Positions 10,744 through 19,915 of a stretch of DNA of 43,637 bases are shown in pieces. Position numbers and translations under genes: made by a program. Location of the stretch: positions 1-43,637 of the forward strand of contig NZ_WVVV01000014.1 of assembly GCF_012911015.1 (NCBI RefSeq). The letters run 5' to 3'. The notes beneath the pieces were generated by a model. The model was given only the letters and a program-made list of their open reading frames with translations, did no database searches and had not been told where the DNA came from. The DNA is from Chelativorans sp. ZYF759. GTDB taxonomy: Bacteria; Pseudomonadota; Alphaproteobacteria; Rhizobiales; Rhizobiaceae. The first letter of the stretch is position 1. Each line of letters begins with the position of its first letter.

Positions 10744-10786
10744 TACCGATCCGACATGCGGCCTTACCGCGCAAGCCGGATCGGTA
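10744..10786 (-). repeat. Hairpin between ribE and ribH
   Basis: TACCGATCCG (10744-10753) and CGGATCGGTA (10777-10786) are perfect 10-bp complements around a 23-base loop, which itself contains GCGG/CCGC (10758-10761 and 10767-10770). On the minus-strand transcript this is a branched hairpin in the ribE-ribH gap. No U-run follows, so a rho-independent terminator is unlikely. mRNA processing, attenuation or a dispersed palindromic repeat are possible. Confidence 0.5.
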
Positions 10787-10794
10787 ATCACCCG

Positions 10795-10821
10795 GCCCCG
10801 GACGCAAGGCCTCGCCGGGGC
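10795..10821 (-). repeat. GC-rich hairpin just after ribE
   Basis: GCCCCGG (10795-10801) and CCGGGGC (10815-10821) form a 7-bp stem with a 13-base loop, starting six bases after the ribE stop in the direction of transcription. It stacks next to the hairpin at 10744-10786. There is no U-tract. Confidence 0.4.
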
Positions 10822-10827
10822 AGCGCC

Positions 10828-11436
10828 TTACGGGCGGGTTTCGAGCAGGCGGGCGGCGTAGCGGGCCATGGTGTCGACTTCCATGTTGAGCGCGTCCCCG
10901 ACCTGACGCTCTCCCCACGTCGTCACCGAGAGAGAATGGTGGATGAGAAGGACGTCGAAGACGTCGCCCTCCACGGCGTTGACCGTGAGCGAGGTGCCGT
11001 CGAGTGCCACGGACCCCTTGGGCGCGACGAAACGGGCCAGTGCGGTGGGCGCCTCGATGCGGAAGCGGACGGCCTCACCTTCTTCTTCGCGCCCCACGAT
11101 CACCGCCATCCCGTCGACATGGCCCGAGACGATGTGGCCGCCCAGTTCGTCACCGACCTTGAGGGCACGCTCGAGATTGACGCGGGTGCCCTCCTCCCAG
11201 GCTCCCGCGGTTGTCAGCCGCAGCGCTTCCTCCCAGGCCTCGACCTCGAACCAGCGCTGGTTCGTACCCGGCTCGGGCAAGGCGACCACGGTCAGGCAGA
11301 CACCCGCGCAGGCGATGGAGGCGCCGATATCGATCGTTGCAGGATCGTAGGCCGTGGCAATGCGAAAGCGGCGGCCCTTGGGCAGGGCCTCGATACCGTC
11401 GACGGTGCCGATATCGGTGACGATGCCGGTGAACAT
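10828..11436 (-). CDS. ribE: Riboflavin synthase, alpha chain
   Basis: This enzyme dismutates two molecules of 6,7-dimethyl-8-ribityllumazine to riboflavin plus the pyrimidine precursor. The 202-residue protein begins MFTGIV, the invariant N-terminus, and shows the two lumazine-binding repeats, each ending in a G-x-S/C-x-x-V-G-like block (ASIACAGVCLTVVAL and GSVALDGTSLTVNAV). The segment GGHIVSGHVDGMAVI is the usual inter-repeat active-site region. Its ATG overlaps the ribD stop (TGATG), so the two are translationally coupled. The gene is called ribC in some nomenclatures. Confidence 0.97.
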   Translation of the reverse strand: MFTGIVTDIGTVDGIEALPKGRRFRIATAYDPATIDIGASIACAGVCLTVVALPEPGTNQRWFEVEAWEEALRLTTAGAWEEGTRVNLERALKVGDELGGHIVSGHVDGMAVIVGREEEGEAVRFRIEAPTALARFVAPKGSVALDGTSLTVNAVEGDVFDVLLIHHSLSVTTWGERQVGDALNMEVDTMARYAARLLETRP

Positions 11437-12557
11437 CAGAGGGACCTCACATATTCGCGATAAACGTCGTCTCCGAACCGCTGGTGGCGGCTGGCAGTGA
11501 ATTCCGGACCGACGGTCGCCGGCAGGACAGGCGCGGCGATGCCCTGCGGCCCGATCGCAGCCGGCCCCTCGAACAGGCAGAGACGATCAACGAGGCCCTC
11601 ATCCAGAAAGGCGCGCGCAACCGCGGCGCCACCTTCGACCATGAGCGTGGCGATGCCGCGTTCGGAAAGATCCTCCAGGAGTTCGGGAAGCGCGACGCGG
11701 CCCTCGAAACGTTCCGTTCCGAGGATGGTGACGCCGGCATTGGCCAGAGCCTCCAGGCGCCGCGGGTCCGCATCCGGCGCGGCGGCGAGGAGAAGCGGGA
11801 CCTGTCGCGCGGATGCCACGAGGCGGGAAGCGAGCGGCAGGCGCGCCGCGCCGTCGAGAACGATGCGGATGGGCGAGCGCTGCGCCATGCCCGGCAAACG
11901 GCAGGTCAGCTGCGGGTCGTCGGCGAGCGCGGTGCCGATGCCGATCATGATCGCGTCGGATTCCGCACGCATGACATGCACCTGGCTGCGCGCGATCTCG
12001 CCGGTGACGGCCACCTGCCCTTCGCCGTGCCTCCCCATCATGCCGTCGGCCGAAATGGCAAGTTTGAGAGTCACTTCGGGGCGCTTCTTCACCGATCGAG
12101 TCAGATAACCGCGCATGAGATCGGCGGCAGATTCGCGGCAGATGGCTTCGATGACCTCGACGCCGCCCTCGCGCAGAATGGCGTAGCCACGACCCGAAAC
12201 CCGGGCGTCGGGGTCGCTGGCGGCGCCGATGACGCGGGTGACGCCGGCGGAGACCAGCGCCTCGGCGCAAGGCGGCGTGCGGCCGTGATGGGCGCAGGGT
12301 TCGAGCGTGACATAGGCGGTCGCGCCGCGCGCCAGTTCGCCGGCTTCGGCCAGCGCCTGGGTCTCGGCATGCGGCCGGCCGCCCAAAGCGGTGACGCCGC
12401 TTCCCACGATGTAGGGGCCGGCGCCCTCATCCCGCACGATCAGCGTGCCGACAGACGGATTGGTGCCGGTCAGGCCCAAATGCCTGCGCGACAGACGAAT
12501 GGCGGCTTCCATGAAGCGGCGGTCGACATCCTCGCCGAAACCCGATCGGCCAGCCAC
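11436..12557 (-). CDS. ribD: Bifunctional riboflavin deaminase-reductase RibD
   Basis: RibD carries out the second and third steps of the pyrimidine branch: zinc-dependent deamination, then NADPH reduction of the ribosyl chain. The 373-residue protein has an N-terminal cytidine-deaminase-like domain with the catalytic H63-A-E65 and zinc ligands in PCAHHGRTPPC (C88, C97). The reductase domain runs from about residue 150 (LKLAISADGMMG) through GIGTALADDPQLTCR and MVEGGAAVARAFL. It starts two bases after the nrdR stop and overlaps ribE by one base, inside a tightly packed operon. Both domains look intact. Confidence 0.97.
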   Translation of the reverse strand: MAGRSGFGEDVDRRFMEAAIRLSRRHLGLTGTNPSVGTLIVRDEGAGPYIVGSGVTALGGRPHAETQALAEAGELARGATAYVTLEPCAHHGRTPPCAEALVSAGVTRVIGAASDPDARVSGRGYAILREGGVEVIEAICRESAADLMRGYLTRSVKKRPEVTLKLAISADGMMGRHGEGQVAVTGEIARSQVHVMRAESDAIMIGIGTALADDPQLTCRLPGMAQRSPIRIVLDGAARLPLASRLVASARQVPLLLAAAPDADPRRLEALANAGVTILGTERFEGRVALPELLEDLSERGIATLMVEGGAAVARAFLDEGLVDRLCLFEGPAAIGPQGIAAPVLPATVGPEFTASRHQRFGDDVYREYVRSL

Positions 12558-12559
12558 GG

Positions 12560-13018
12560 CTATTCCTCCTCGCCCTTCAGCTCGCCGAGAAGATCGTGGA
12601 AGTCACGGGCTTCGCGGAAATTGCGGTAGACCGAGGCGAAACGCACATAGGCGACGTCGTCGAGCCCCTTGAGCGCTTCCATCACAAGGCGGCCGATCTC
12701 ATCGGCGGCGACCTCCGATTCGCCGGAGCTTTCCAGCTGGCGCACGATGCCGGAGACCGCACGCTCGACCCTGTCGGGATCGACGTTGCGCTTGCGCAAC
12801 GCGATCTCGACAGAGCGCATGAGCTTGTCGCGGTCGAAGGGCACCTTGCGGCCCGACTTCTTCAGGACCGCCAGTTCACGCAGCTGCACGCGCTCAAAGG
12901 TGGTGAAGCGCCCGCCGCAATCGGGACACACGCGCCGGCGTCGGATGGCCACGCCATCCTCCGCAGGGCGCGAATCCTTCACCTGCGTGTCTTCGGACTG
13001 ACAAAAGGGACAGCGCAT
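12560..13018 (-). CDS. nrdR: Transcriptional repressor NrdR
   Basis: NrdR senses ATP/dATP and represses ribonucleotide reductase operons at NrdR boxes. The 152-residue protein begins [17 protein letters not shown]. The N-terminal zinc ribbon uses C3, C6, C31 and C34 and is followed by RFTTFERVQ and the ATP-cone, which starts at about residue 49 ([20 protein letters not shown]). Length and motifs are standard. It lies between glyA (35-base gap) and ribD (2-base gap), a neighbourhood conserved among rhizobia. No NrdR box was seen in this window, so its targets lie elsewhere. Confidence 0.97.
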   Translation of the reverse strand: MRCPFCQSEDTQVKDSRPAEDGVAIRRRRVCPDCGGRFTTFERVQLRELAVLKKSGRKVPFDRDKLMRSVEIALRKRNVDPDRVERAVSGIVRQLESSGESEVAADEIGRLVMEALKGLDDVAYVRFASVYRNFREARDFHDLLGELKGEEE

Positions 13019-13053
13019 CGGCGCCTCTTATCGTGCTGGCGTGGTCAGCGCCC

Positions 13054-14367
13054 TCAACCCAGATATGGATAGAGAGGAAAGCGCTGGCACAAGGCCTCAA
13101 CCCTGCTCCGAACCGCGGCCTCGACCGCTGCATTGCCCTCGTCCGAATTGGCTGCCTTGAGGCCGTCCATCACCTCGGAGATCAGCTGGCCGATCTCACG
13201 GAACTCGGCGACGCCGAAGCCGCGCGTCGTGCCTGCCGGCGTGCCGAGCCGGATGCCGGAGGTCACGAAGGGCTTTTCCGGGTCGAAAGGAATGCCGTTC
13301 TTGTTGCAGGTGATGTGAGCGCGCCCGAGAGCTGCTTCGGCCCGCTTGCCCGTTGCGTTCTTGGGACGCAGGTCGACCAGCATCGAATGGTTTTCGGTAC
13401 CGCCCGACACGATGTCGAGCCCGGTCTCCTGGAGGCTTGCAGCCAGCGCCTTGGCGTTGGCCACCACGTCATGCGCGTATGTCTTGAATTCCGGGCGCAG
13501 CGCCTCGCCGAAGGCCACGGCCTTGGCGGCGATCACATGCATCAGCGGTCCACCCTGCAGTCCGGGAAACACCGCCGAATTGACCTTCTTGGCGATCTCG
13601 GGATCGTTGCTGAGGATCAGGCCGCCGCGCGGGCCACGCAGCGACTTGTGGGTGGTCGAGGTGACCACATGGGCGTGCGGCAGGGGCGACGGGTGCGCGC
13701 CACCGGCCACAAGGCCAGCGATGTGCGCCATGTCGACCATCAGATAGGCGCCGACCGAATCCGCGATCTCACGGAAACGCTTCCAGTCCCAGATGCGCGA
13801 ATAGGCGGTACCGCCAGCGATGATCAGCTTCGGCTTGTGCTCGTTGGCGAGGCGCTCGACCTCATCCATGTCGAGCCGGTTGTCGTCCTTTCGCACACCG
13901 TAGGAGACGACATTAAACCACTTGCCCGACATGTTGACGGGCGAGCCATGGGTGAGATGGCCGCCTGAATTGAGGTCCAGGCCCATGAAGGTGTCGCCCG
14001 GCTGCAAGAGGGCCAGGAACACGGCCTGATTCATCTGACTGCCGGAATTGGGCTGCACATTGGCGAATTCGCAACCGAACAGCTTCTTCGCGCGCTCGAT
14101 GGCGAGGGTTTCGGCCACGTCGACGAACTGGCAGCCGCCATAATAGCGCTTGCCGGGATAGCCCTCGGCATATTTGTTGGTCATCACCGAGCCCTGCGCT
14201 TCCATGACAGCGCGGCTGACGATGTTTTCGGATGCGATCAGCTCAATTTCCTGGCGTTGGCGACCGAGTTCACCAGCGATGGCGGCAAAAATTTCGGGAT
14301 CGCGGTCCTCCAGCGGCTGGCTGAAGAAGTCGTCGGCCTTCGCCTCGGTCAGTGCGGCATTCGCCAT
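13054..14367 (-). CDS. glyA: Serine hydroxymethyltransferase
   Basis: A PLP enzyme that converts serine plus tetrahydrofolate into glycine plus 5,10-methylene-THF, the main cellular one-carbon source. The 437-residue protein has the PLP lysine K241 in [17 protein letters not shown], the segment [11 protein letters not shown] near residue 44 and the active-site run [16 protein letters not shown]. The frame is open for 34 codons further upstream, but ATG 14367 fits the family N-terminus and has GAGAGG about ten bases before it. It is the first gene of the glyA-nrdR-ribD-ribE-ribH-nusB-MFS run. No clear promoter or riboswitch was found in the 130-base upstream region. Confidence 0.97.
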   Translation of the reverse strand: MANAALTEAKADDFFSQPLEDRDPEIFAAIAGELGRQRQEIELIASENIVSRAVMEAQGSVMTNKYAEGYPGKRYYGGCQFVDVAETLAIERAKKLFGCEFANVQPNSGSQMNQAVFLALLQPGDTFMGLDLNSGGHLTHGSPVNMSGKWFNVVSYGVRKDDNRLDMDEVERLANEHKPKLIIAGGTAYSRIWDWKRFREIADSVGAYLMVDMAHIAGLVAGGAHPSPLPHAHVVTSTTHKSLRGPRGGLILSNDPEIAKKVNSAVFPGLQGGPLMHVIAAKAVAFGEALRPEFKTYAHDVVANAKALAASLQETGLDIVSGGTENHSMLVDLRPKNATGKRAEAALGRAHITCNKNGIPFDPEKPFVTSGIRLGTPAGTTRGFGVAEFREIGQLISEVMDGLKAANSDEGNAAVEAAVRSRVEALCQRFPLYPYLG

Positions 14368-14498
14368 GTCGAGAAACCTCTCTGCGTGGATGTTCAGATC
14401 CGGAGCCTGGGAACGGCGCGCCTTAGCACAGATGCCGACGGGCTTCCATGCGACATGCTGGAAAATCATTGCGGTGCAAGACGCCCGGCCTTAACGCG

Positions 14499-14523
14499 AA
14501 AAGCCGCCCCGAGGGACGGCTTT
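14499..14523 (-). terminator. Terminator after ldtP
   Basis: In the minus sense an 11-bp stem, AAAGCCGTCCC / GGGGCGGCTTT with a three-base loop and one G-U pair, is followed by a T run (GGCTTTT). It lies about 24 bases after the ldtP stop and separates it from the glyA operon. Confidence 0.8.
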
Positions 14524-14546
14524 CCGGCAGAAATGCCTGCGGCAAA

Positions 14547-15815
14547 TCAGAAGGCGGACGATATCTGAAGCTCGGCGACGCCATCCTTGCCGTAGACGTC
14601 ATCACGGAAGTGGACAACGTTCTGTCCGGTCGACCAGGCCGAAAAATACGTGAAATAGACCGGCACGGGATCACCAAGACGTACGGTCACGTCGGCATCG
14701 TTGTGAATCGTCTCCTCGAAGCGGCGGCGGTCCCACCCTTCAGTGCCCTGCAGCATCCAGGTAACCAGATCGCGGACGTTCTGGACGCGGACACAGCCCG
14801 ATGAGTGAAAGCGCTCGATGTCGTTGAACAGGCTCTGCTGGGGTGTGTCGTGCATGTAGACGGCATGCTGGTTCGGGAAGTTGATCTTCACCGAGGCCAT
14901 GGCGTTGATGCGGCCCGGATCCTGGCGGAAGCGAAGGCGGGTCGCCTCATCCGTCGACCAGTCGACGGTCATGGGATCGACCTCGTTGCCGCTTCCATCG
15001 ATCAGCCGGATCGCGTTGTCCTGCAGATAATTGGGGTTTTCACGCATCAAGGGGATGATGTCGCGGCGCACGATGGAGACCGGCGCGTTCCAGTATGGAT
15101 TGACGATCACCTCGTGGATGCGGGATTCGAGGATGGGCGTCTGGCGGTCGATCTTGCCCACGATGGCGGTGTGACGCGAGACCACGCGGCCATTCTCGAC
15201 AGCCTCGATCTGGGCAGCGGGAATGTTGACCATCACGTATCGACGGCCGAGATCACCATTTGCCATGGAGTTGAGGCGAACCAGATTGGTCTCAAGCTGG
15301 CCGAGCCTGACCTGCGTCGAGACGTTCATGGCGGCAAAGGTGTGCTGAGAGGTGACGCCATCGGCCGGAAGGCCGTGACGGCTCTGGAAGCGCTTGAGTG
15401 CCGCATCGACATAGGTGTCGAAGGAGGGGCTGATGCCGGCGCGCTCGGACAGGTCGCCGGAGAACATCAGACGCTGGCGCAGGGCCTCGACATCCGAATC
15501 GACAACGCCGATCCGCAGCTGCTTGCCGGCAGGCACCATCGGCCAACCGCCACGCGCGGCCAGGTTGGAGTACTGGGCGATCGCCTGTTCGACGTTGTAA
15601 AGCGTCTCGGTGCTCATGATGGGCTGCGACGTGACCAGCGAATTGACGACCTCGCCACCCTCGCTTACGCGTGCGTCGAACTGGTCGTTCCACGTCCCGC
15701 GCCTGGTCGATCCGAAGATCTCCTCAAGAACACCCTGCGCATGGGCGGTGCCCGCAAGCGCGGTGGCCGCCGCCGCGCCAACACCCGTGATGAAGCTGCG
15801 TCGACTGGTTTTCAT
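14547..15815 (-). CDS. ldtP: Periplasmic L,D-transpeptidase (YcbB-like)
   Basis: It forms 3-3 cross-links in peptidoglycan or attaches partners to it from the periplasm. The 422-residue protein has a twin-arginine-type signal (SRRSFITG, hydrophobic run, AHAQ at about 24-27). A peptidoglycan-binding-like region lies at about 105-165 (AALKRFQSRHGLPADGVTS), and the YkuD catalytic domain at about 190-350 ends in the motif H337-SSG-C341 (HSSGCVRVQN) preceded by YMHDTP. It lies directly downstream of the MarR-type gene ldtR. Named by position and family after the rhizobial and Liberibacter LdtR-regulated transpeptidase, where the regulator controls this gene. That regulation is inferred here. Confidence 0.88.
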   Translation of the reverse strand: MKTSRRSFITGVGAAAATALAGTAHAQGVLEEIFGSTRRGTWNDQFDARVSEGGEVVNSLVTSQPIMSTETLYNVEQAIAQYSNLAARGGWPMVPAGKQLRIGVVDSDVEALRQRLMFSGDLSERAGISPSFDTYVDAALKRFQSRHGLPADGVTSQHTFAAMNVSTQVRLGQLETNLVRLNSMANGDLGRRYVMVNIPAAQIEAVENGRVVSRHTAIVGKIDRQTPILESRIHEVIVNPYWNAPVSIVRRDIIPLMRENPNYLQDNAIRLIDGSGNEVDPMTVDWSTDEATRLRFRQDPGRINAMASVKINFPNQHAVYMHDTPQQSLFNDIERFHSSGCVRVQNVRDLVTWMLQGTEGWDRRRFEETIHNDADVTVRLGDPVPVYFTYFSAWSTGQNVVHFRDDVYGKDGVAELQISSAF

Positions 15816-15923
15816 CGATGGTTCCGATTGCCAATTGAGTGATGCCCAGCGCCCGAGGCGCTTGCGGCAAGACTAGATGAGGTAACCTTAACAAATTGCC
15901 CCATCGCGTCCACCGCCCTTCCA

Positions 15924-15946
15924 GGTCAAAACATGACCCAAGGTCA
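15924..15946. promoter_or_regulatory. GGTCA/TGACC half-sites upstream of ldtP
   Basis: Three copies of the same pentamer occur in 23 bases: GGTCA at 15924-15928, TGACC at 15934-15938 and GGTCA at 15942-15946, about 110-130 bases upstream of the ldtP start. The first two form an inverted repeat with a 5-base spacer. This may be a regulator site, but the pentamer is short and no match to a known site is claimed. Confidence 0.25.
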
Positions 15947-16068
15947 GAGCGGAAGTCACATTGCAATATGGCGGCATCGTGGCGCCCGCGCCTCAACGCG
16001 CATCAAACGGCAAGCGGGCCGGCGATTATCGCGCCAGCCCTCCAGACCGAGAGGTCACCTGCCCTACC

Positions 16069-16584
16069 CTACATGCGATAGGCGATGGTATCGTTCCAGA
16101 AGCGATCCAAACGCTGCAGAGCGCGGTTCATCTGCTGGAACTCGTCCAGATCGATGCCGCCCACCTGCTCGATGGACCCGATGTGACGCTCATAGAGGCC
16201 GTTGACCACCTCCGCGACGTCCATGCCCTTCGGGGTCAGGCTGACGCGAACCGAGCGACGGTCGATCCGCGAGCGCTGGTGGTTGATGAAGCCGAGTTCG
16301 ACCAGCTTCTTCAGATTGTAGGAGACATTCGAGCCCAGATAGTAGCCGCGGGTGCGCAGTTCTCCGGCGGTCAGTTCCGCATTGCCGATATTGAAGAGGA
16401 GCAGAGCCTGGATCGCGTTGATGTCGCTGCGGCCCTGCCGCTCGAACTCGTCCTTGACGACATCAAGCAAACGGCGGTGCAGCCGCTCAACAAGCTGAAG
16501 GGATTCCAGGTAAAGGGAGCGAATCGCATCCTTGCGATCTTCGTTGCCTTCGGCGGTCTTCGCCGCCATACGCGGGTTCATCAT
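16069..16584 (-). CDS. ldtR: MarR-family regulator LdtR
   Basis: A 171-residue winged-helix regulator. The helix-turn-helix lies in the run ELTAGELRTRGYYLGSNVSY at about residues 71-90, followed by the wing NHQRSRIDRRSVRVSLTPKG. In Sinorhizobium and Liberibacter the orthologous LdtR controls an adjacent L,D-transpeptidase gene and stress tolerance. The same pair and the same wider order (hemB, ldtR, ldtP, glyA) are seen here. I start at ATG 16584 because GAGG lies eight bases upstream. The next codon is also ATG. The 253-base gap to ldtP suggests separate transcription of the two. Confidence 0.88.
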   Translation of the reverse strand: MMNPRMAAKTAEGNEDRKDAIRSLYLESLQLVERLHRRLLDVVKDEFERQGRSDINAIQALLLFNIGNAELTAGELRTRGYYLGSNVSYNLKKLVELGFINHQRSRIDRRSVRVSLTPKGMDVAEVVNGLYERHIGSIEQVGGIDLDEFQQMNRALQRLDRFWNDTIAYRM

Positions 16585-16645
16585 GGTGGTGCCTCTCGTT
16601 AACGCCTGGTGATGTGTTTTTTCTTCTCACCTTGACGCCACACTA

Positions 16646-16684
16646 TCGAATGCACCTAAAATTCGACTTAAAGCGCAGACTTAA
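16646..16684. promoter_or_regulatory. Repeated sites upstream of ldtR
   Basis: Two structures lie side by side. TCGAAT (16646-16651) and ATTCGA (16661-16666) form an inverted repeat with a 9-base spacer. GACTTAA at 16665-16671 is repeated directly at 16678-16684, a 13-base period. They lie 60-100 bases upstream of the ldtR start. The related CTTAACA of the second copy (16680-16686) recurs upstream of ldtP at 15887-15893, which fits a shared regulator, possibly LdtR itself. This was noted by eye only. Confidence 0.4.
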
Positions 16685-16728
16685 CAGAGCCTTACGCGCC
16701 GACATTCCCCGCGATGGGCAAGAAAGGG

Positions 16729-17157
16729 TTAACGCCCGGCGCGCCGCTTCTGGATATGGATGACCAGCCGGAAGCCGAGATAGAGCAAGGCCACGAACAT
16801 ATGCGAGAGCACGAGGCTGGGGCGCGCGCCGAAAAGCTCCGGATAACCCAGATACATCACCCCCTCGATGATCGCGCAGAGAAACCAGACGACCGGCCCC
16901 CAGGAGGCCAGCATCCACAGCCCGCTCGCGGCAAAGGGAAAGAGCACGGCGAGCGTCGACGCGGCGATCTGCCAATGCACGGGCATGAGGTCGAAACGCC
17001 AGTCGCCGCCCTCATAAAAACCGACGAGCCTGACCCAGTAGAGCAGTCCGAACAGCAGGCAGTAGAGCGCGACAAGGCGGTAGAACCACTGAAAGGCCAG
17101 CTCGGCCAAGCTCGGTTGCAGAACCTTGCCCTTTCCCTCCTCTGCAGTCAGCGCCAT
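16729..17157 (-). CDS. Small integral membrane protein (DUF6163-like)
   Basis: A 142-residue protein with about four hydrophobic segments: WFYRLVALYCLLFGLLYWV, IAASTLAVLFPFAASGLWML, VVWFLCAIIEGVMYLGY and VLSHMFVALLYLGFRLVIHI. It ends in a basic tail (QKRRAGR), as expected of an inner-membrane protein. I match it from memory to DUF6163, a family found next to hemB and ldtR in rhizobia, with moderate certainty. The start is one of two adjacent ATGs (17160 or 17157) after GGGGG. It is divergent from hemB and upstream of ldtR in the same direction. The function is unknown. Confidence 0.72.
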   Translation of the reverse strand: MALTAEEGKGKVLQPSLAELAFQWFYRLVALYCLLFGLLYWVRLVGFYEGGDWRFDLMPVHWQIAASTLAVLFPFAASGLWMLASWGPVVWFLCAIIEGVMYLGYPELFGARPSLVLSHMFVALLYLGFRLVIHIQKRRAGR

Positions 17158-17220
17158 CATGCCCCCGATCCGCGAGCCGTTCCGCATCGTGCGGCTGGCT
17201 GACGATTCGCGGCACAATAA

Positions 17221-18357
<1,137 letters not shown>

Positions 18358-18432
18358 ACGCGTTCCCTTGATCGTGAGGCCGCCGTACCCATCTCAAAGG
18401 GCGGGGCATATCACCAGGATCAGGGCAGAGAT

Positions 18433-18903
18433 ATGAGCATCGAGACGCTGGACGGCGAAATCATCACTTCACGACTGGACGATGCGCGCACCTATGAGGG
18501 CGTGCGCACGCGGCGCATCTTCGCGTTTATCGTTGATTATGTGATCGTGGCTCTACTGTGCGTGCCCTTCGCGATCATCGTCTTCCTGCTCGGCATCCTT
18601 ACGCTCGGGCTTGGCTGGATGCTGTTCGGCGCGCTGTTCCCCACGGTGGCGCTGCTCTACATCTGGTTCACGCTGGGCAGTGCAAGCCAGGCGACGGTCG
18701 GCATGAACATGATGGGAGTCCGGCTCGAGCGGCTCGACCAGCGCCCCGTGGATGGCGTGCTCGCGCTCGTTCATACGGTGCTCTTCTGGGCAGGCAACGT
18801 CATCCTCACGCCGCTGATCCTGCTGGCGCCGCTGTTTCTCGACCGCAAGCGGACCCTCCACGACCTGCTTCTCGGCACCGTCGTCGCACGCACGGATCGC
18901 TAG
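18433..18903 (+). CDS. RDD-family membrane protein
   Basis: A 156-residue inner-membrane protein of the RDD family (named for conserved Arg-Asp-Asp residues). R28 and D35 in RRIFAFIVDY and the later acidic/basic block FLDRKRTLHDLLLGTVVARTD fit the family. Hydrophobic segments lie at about residues 30-62, 64-85 and 105-130. A short soluble N-terminus precedes them. Functions in the family are poorly known; some members act in ion or solute transport. It lies between hemB and bpt on the same strand, as in related rhizobia. Gaps of 75 and 125 bases leave operon membership open. Confidence 0.88.
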   Translation: MSIETLDGEIITSRLDDARTYEGVRTRRIFAFIVDYVIVALLCVPFAIIVFLLGILTLGLGWMLFGALFPTVALLYIWFTLGSASQATVGMNMMGVRLERLDQRPVDGVLALVHTVLFWAGNVILTPLILLAPLFLDRKRTLHDLLLGTVVARTDR

Positions 18904-19028
18904 AACCCGGCCATCGGGCCAATGTGACATCTGCGGGCTTGCCAAGCCAGCAAAGTTGACGTCTTCATTGGTATTCGAGACCTTCATCCGAGGTTGCACA
19001 TCCGGGGCGAATCGCCAGTCGACGGTCC

Positions 19029-19787
19029 ATGAAGCATCAGCCAACCAATTCTCCGCAATTCTTCCTCACGGCACCTTCGCCCTGTCCCTACCTGTCCGGC
19101 CAGTTCGAACGGAAGGTGTTTACCCACCTCGTGGGCGACAAGGCGCCCGAGTTGAACGACCTCTTGACGCAGGGCGGCTTCCGACGCTCACAGAACATCG
19201 CCTATCGCCCGGCCTGCGAAACCTGCCGCGCCTGCGTGTCGGTGCGCATCCTTGCGCAGGAGTTCAAGGCGACCCGCAACATGAAGCGCGTGTGGCAGCG
19301 CAATGCCGACCTGATCGGCGTCGAGCACCAAGCCGAACCCTCGACCGAGCAATATTCGCTTTTCCGGCAGTATCTGGACGCCCGTCACAAGCGCGGCGGC
19401 ATGTCCGACATGACGGTGCTCGACTACGCCATGATGGTCGAGGACACGCATGTGGAGACGAAGGTCATCGAATACCGCAAGCGTGGTCCGGCTTCCTTCA
19501 TCACCGGCAAGGGCGAAGGGGATCTGATCGGCGTTGCCCTGACCGACCGGATGGCCGACGGGCTGTCGATGGTCTATTCCTATTTCGATCCCGACATGGA
19601 GGACCGCTCGCTCGGCACCTACATGATCCTGGATCATATCGAGCGGGCGCGGGCAGCCGGCCTGCCGCATGTCTATCTCGGCTACTGGGTCGATGGCTCG
19701 CCGAAGATGGCCTACAAGGTACGCTACCGGCCCCAGGAGCATCTCGGCCCGCGGGGATGGGAGCGTTACGGGGAACCGTCAGGCTGA
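19029..19787 (+). CDS. bpt: Aspartate/glutamate leucyltransferase
   Basis: Bpt transfers leucine from Leu-tRNA to proteins with N-terminal Asp or Glu, marking them for ClpS/ClpAP degradation (bacterial N-degron pathway). The 252-residue protein carries the ATE1-like N-terminal cysteine block [16 protein letters not shown] (C63, C66, C69) plus C19 in [10 protein letters not shown]. The C-terminal acetyltransferase-like half contains [20 protein letters not shown] and [15 protein letters not shown]. Length matches the family. The ribosome site is weak. It lies between the RDD gene and the lipid kinase; its product has no evident tie to them. Confidence 0.95.
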   Translation: MKHQPTNSPQFFLTAPSPCPYLSGQFERKVFTHLVGDKAPELNDLLTQGGFRRSQNIAYRPACETCRACVSVRILAQEFKATRNMKRVWQRNADLIGVEHQAEPSTEQYSLFRQYLDARHKRGGMSDMTVLDYAMMVEDTHVETKVIEYRKRGPASFITGKGEGDLIGVALTDRMADGLSMVYSYFDPDMEDRSLGTYMILDHIERARAAGLPHVYLGYWVDGSPKMAYKVRYRPQEHLGPRGWERYGEPSG

Positions 19788-19800
19788 ACTCCCCTTCGAC

Positions 19801-19869
19801 GCCACAACTCAGACCAACGCAATGAAATAATCGGCCGTGGAACCGCGACGCCGTCGGCGTCGTTGTGGC
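19801..19869. terminator. Nested inverted repeats after bpt
   Basis: GCCACAAC (19801-19808) pairs with GTTGTGGC (19862-19869), enclosing a tight hairpin CGACGCC-GTC-GGCGTCG (19846-19862). The structure starts 13 bases after the bpt stop and ends 46 bases before the lipid-kinase start. There is no long T-run, so it may be a weak terminator or an mRNA-stabilising structure. Confidence 0.4.
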
Positions 19870-19915
19870 AGTCTGTCCGCAAGGCCCCGCTTCGGACCGC
19901 AGGATTCGCAAGCCA

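Noticed and set aside
10679-10827. Possible FMN riboswitch before ribH
   Set aside because: The FMN aptamer core (AGGGTGAAATTCC-type segments) is absent; only two simple hairpins are present.
14368-14498. Possible glycine or SAM riboswitch before glyA
   Set aside because: The leader is only about 130 bases, and no conserved riboswitch core or tandem aptamer was recognised.
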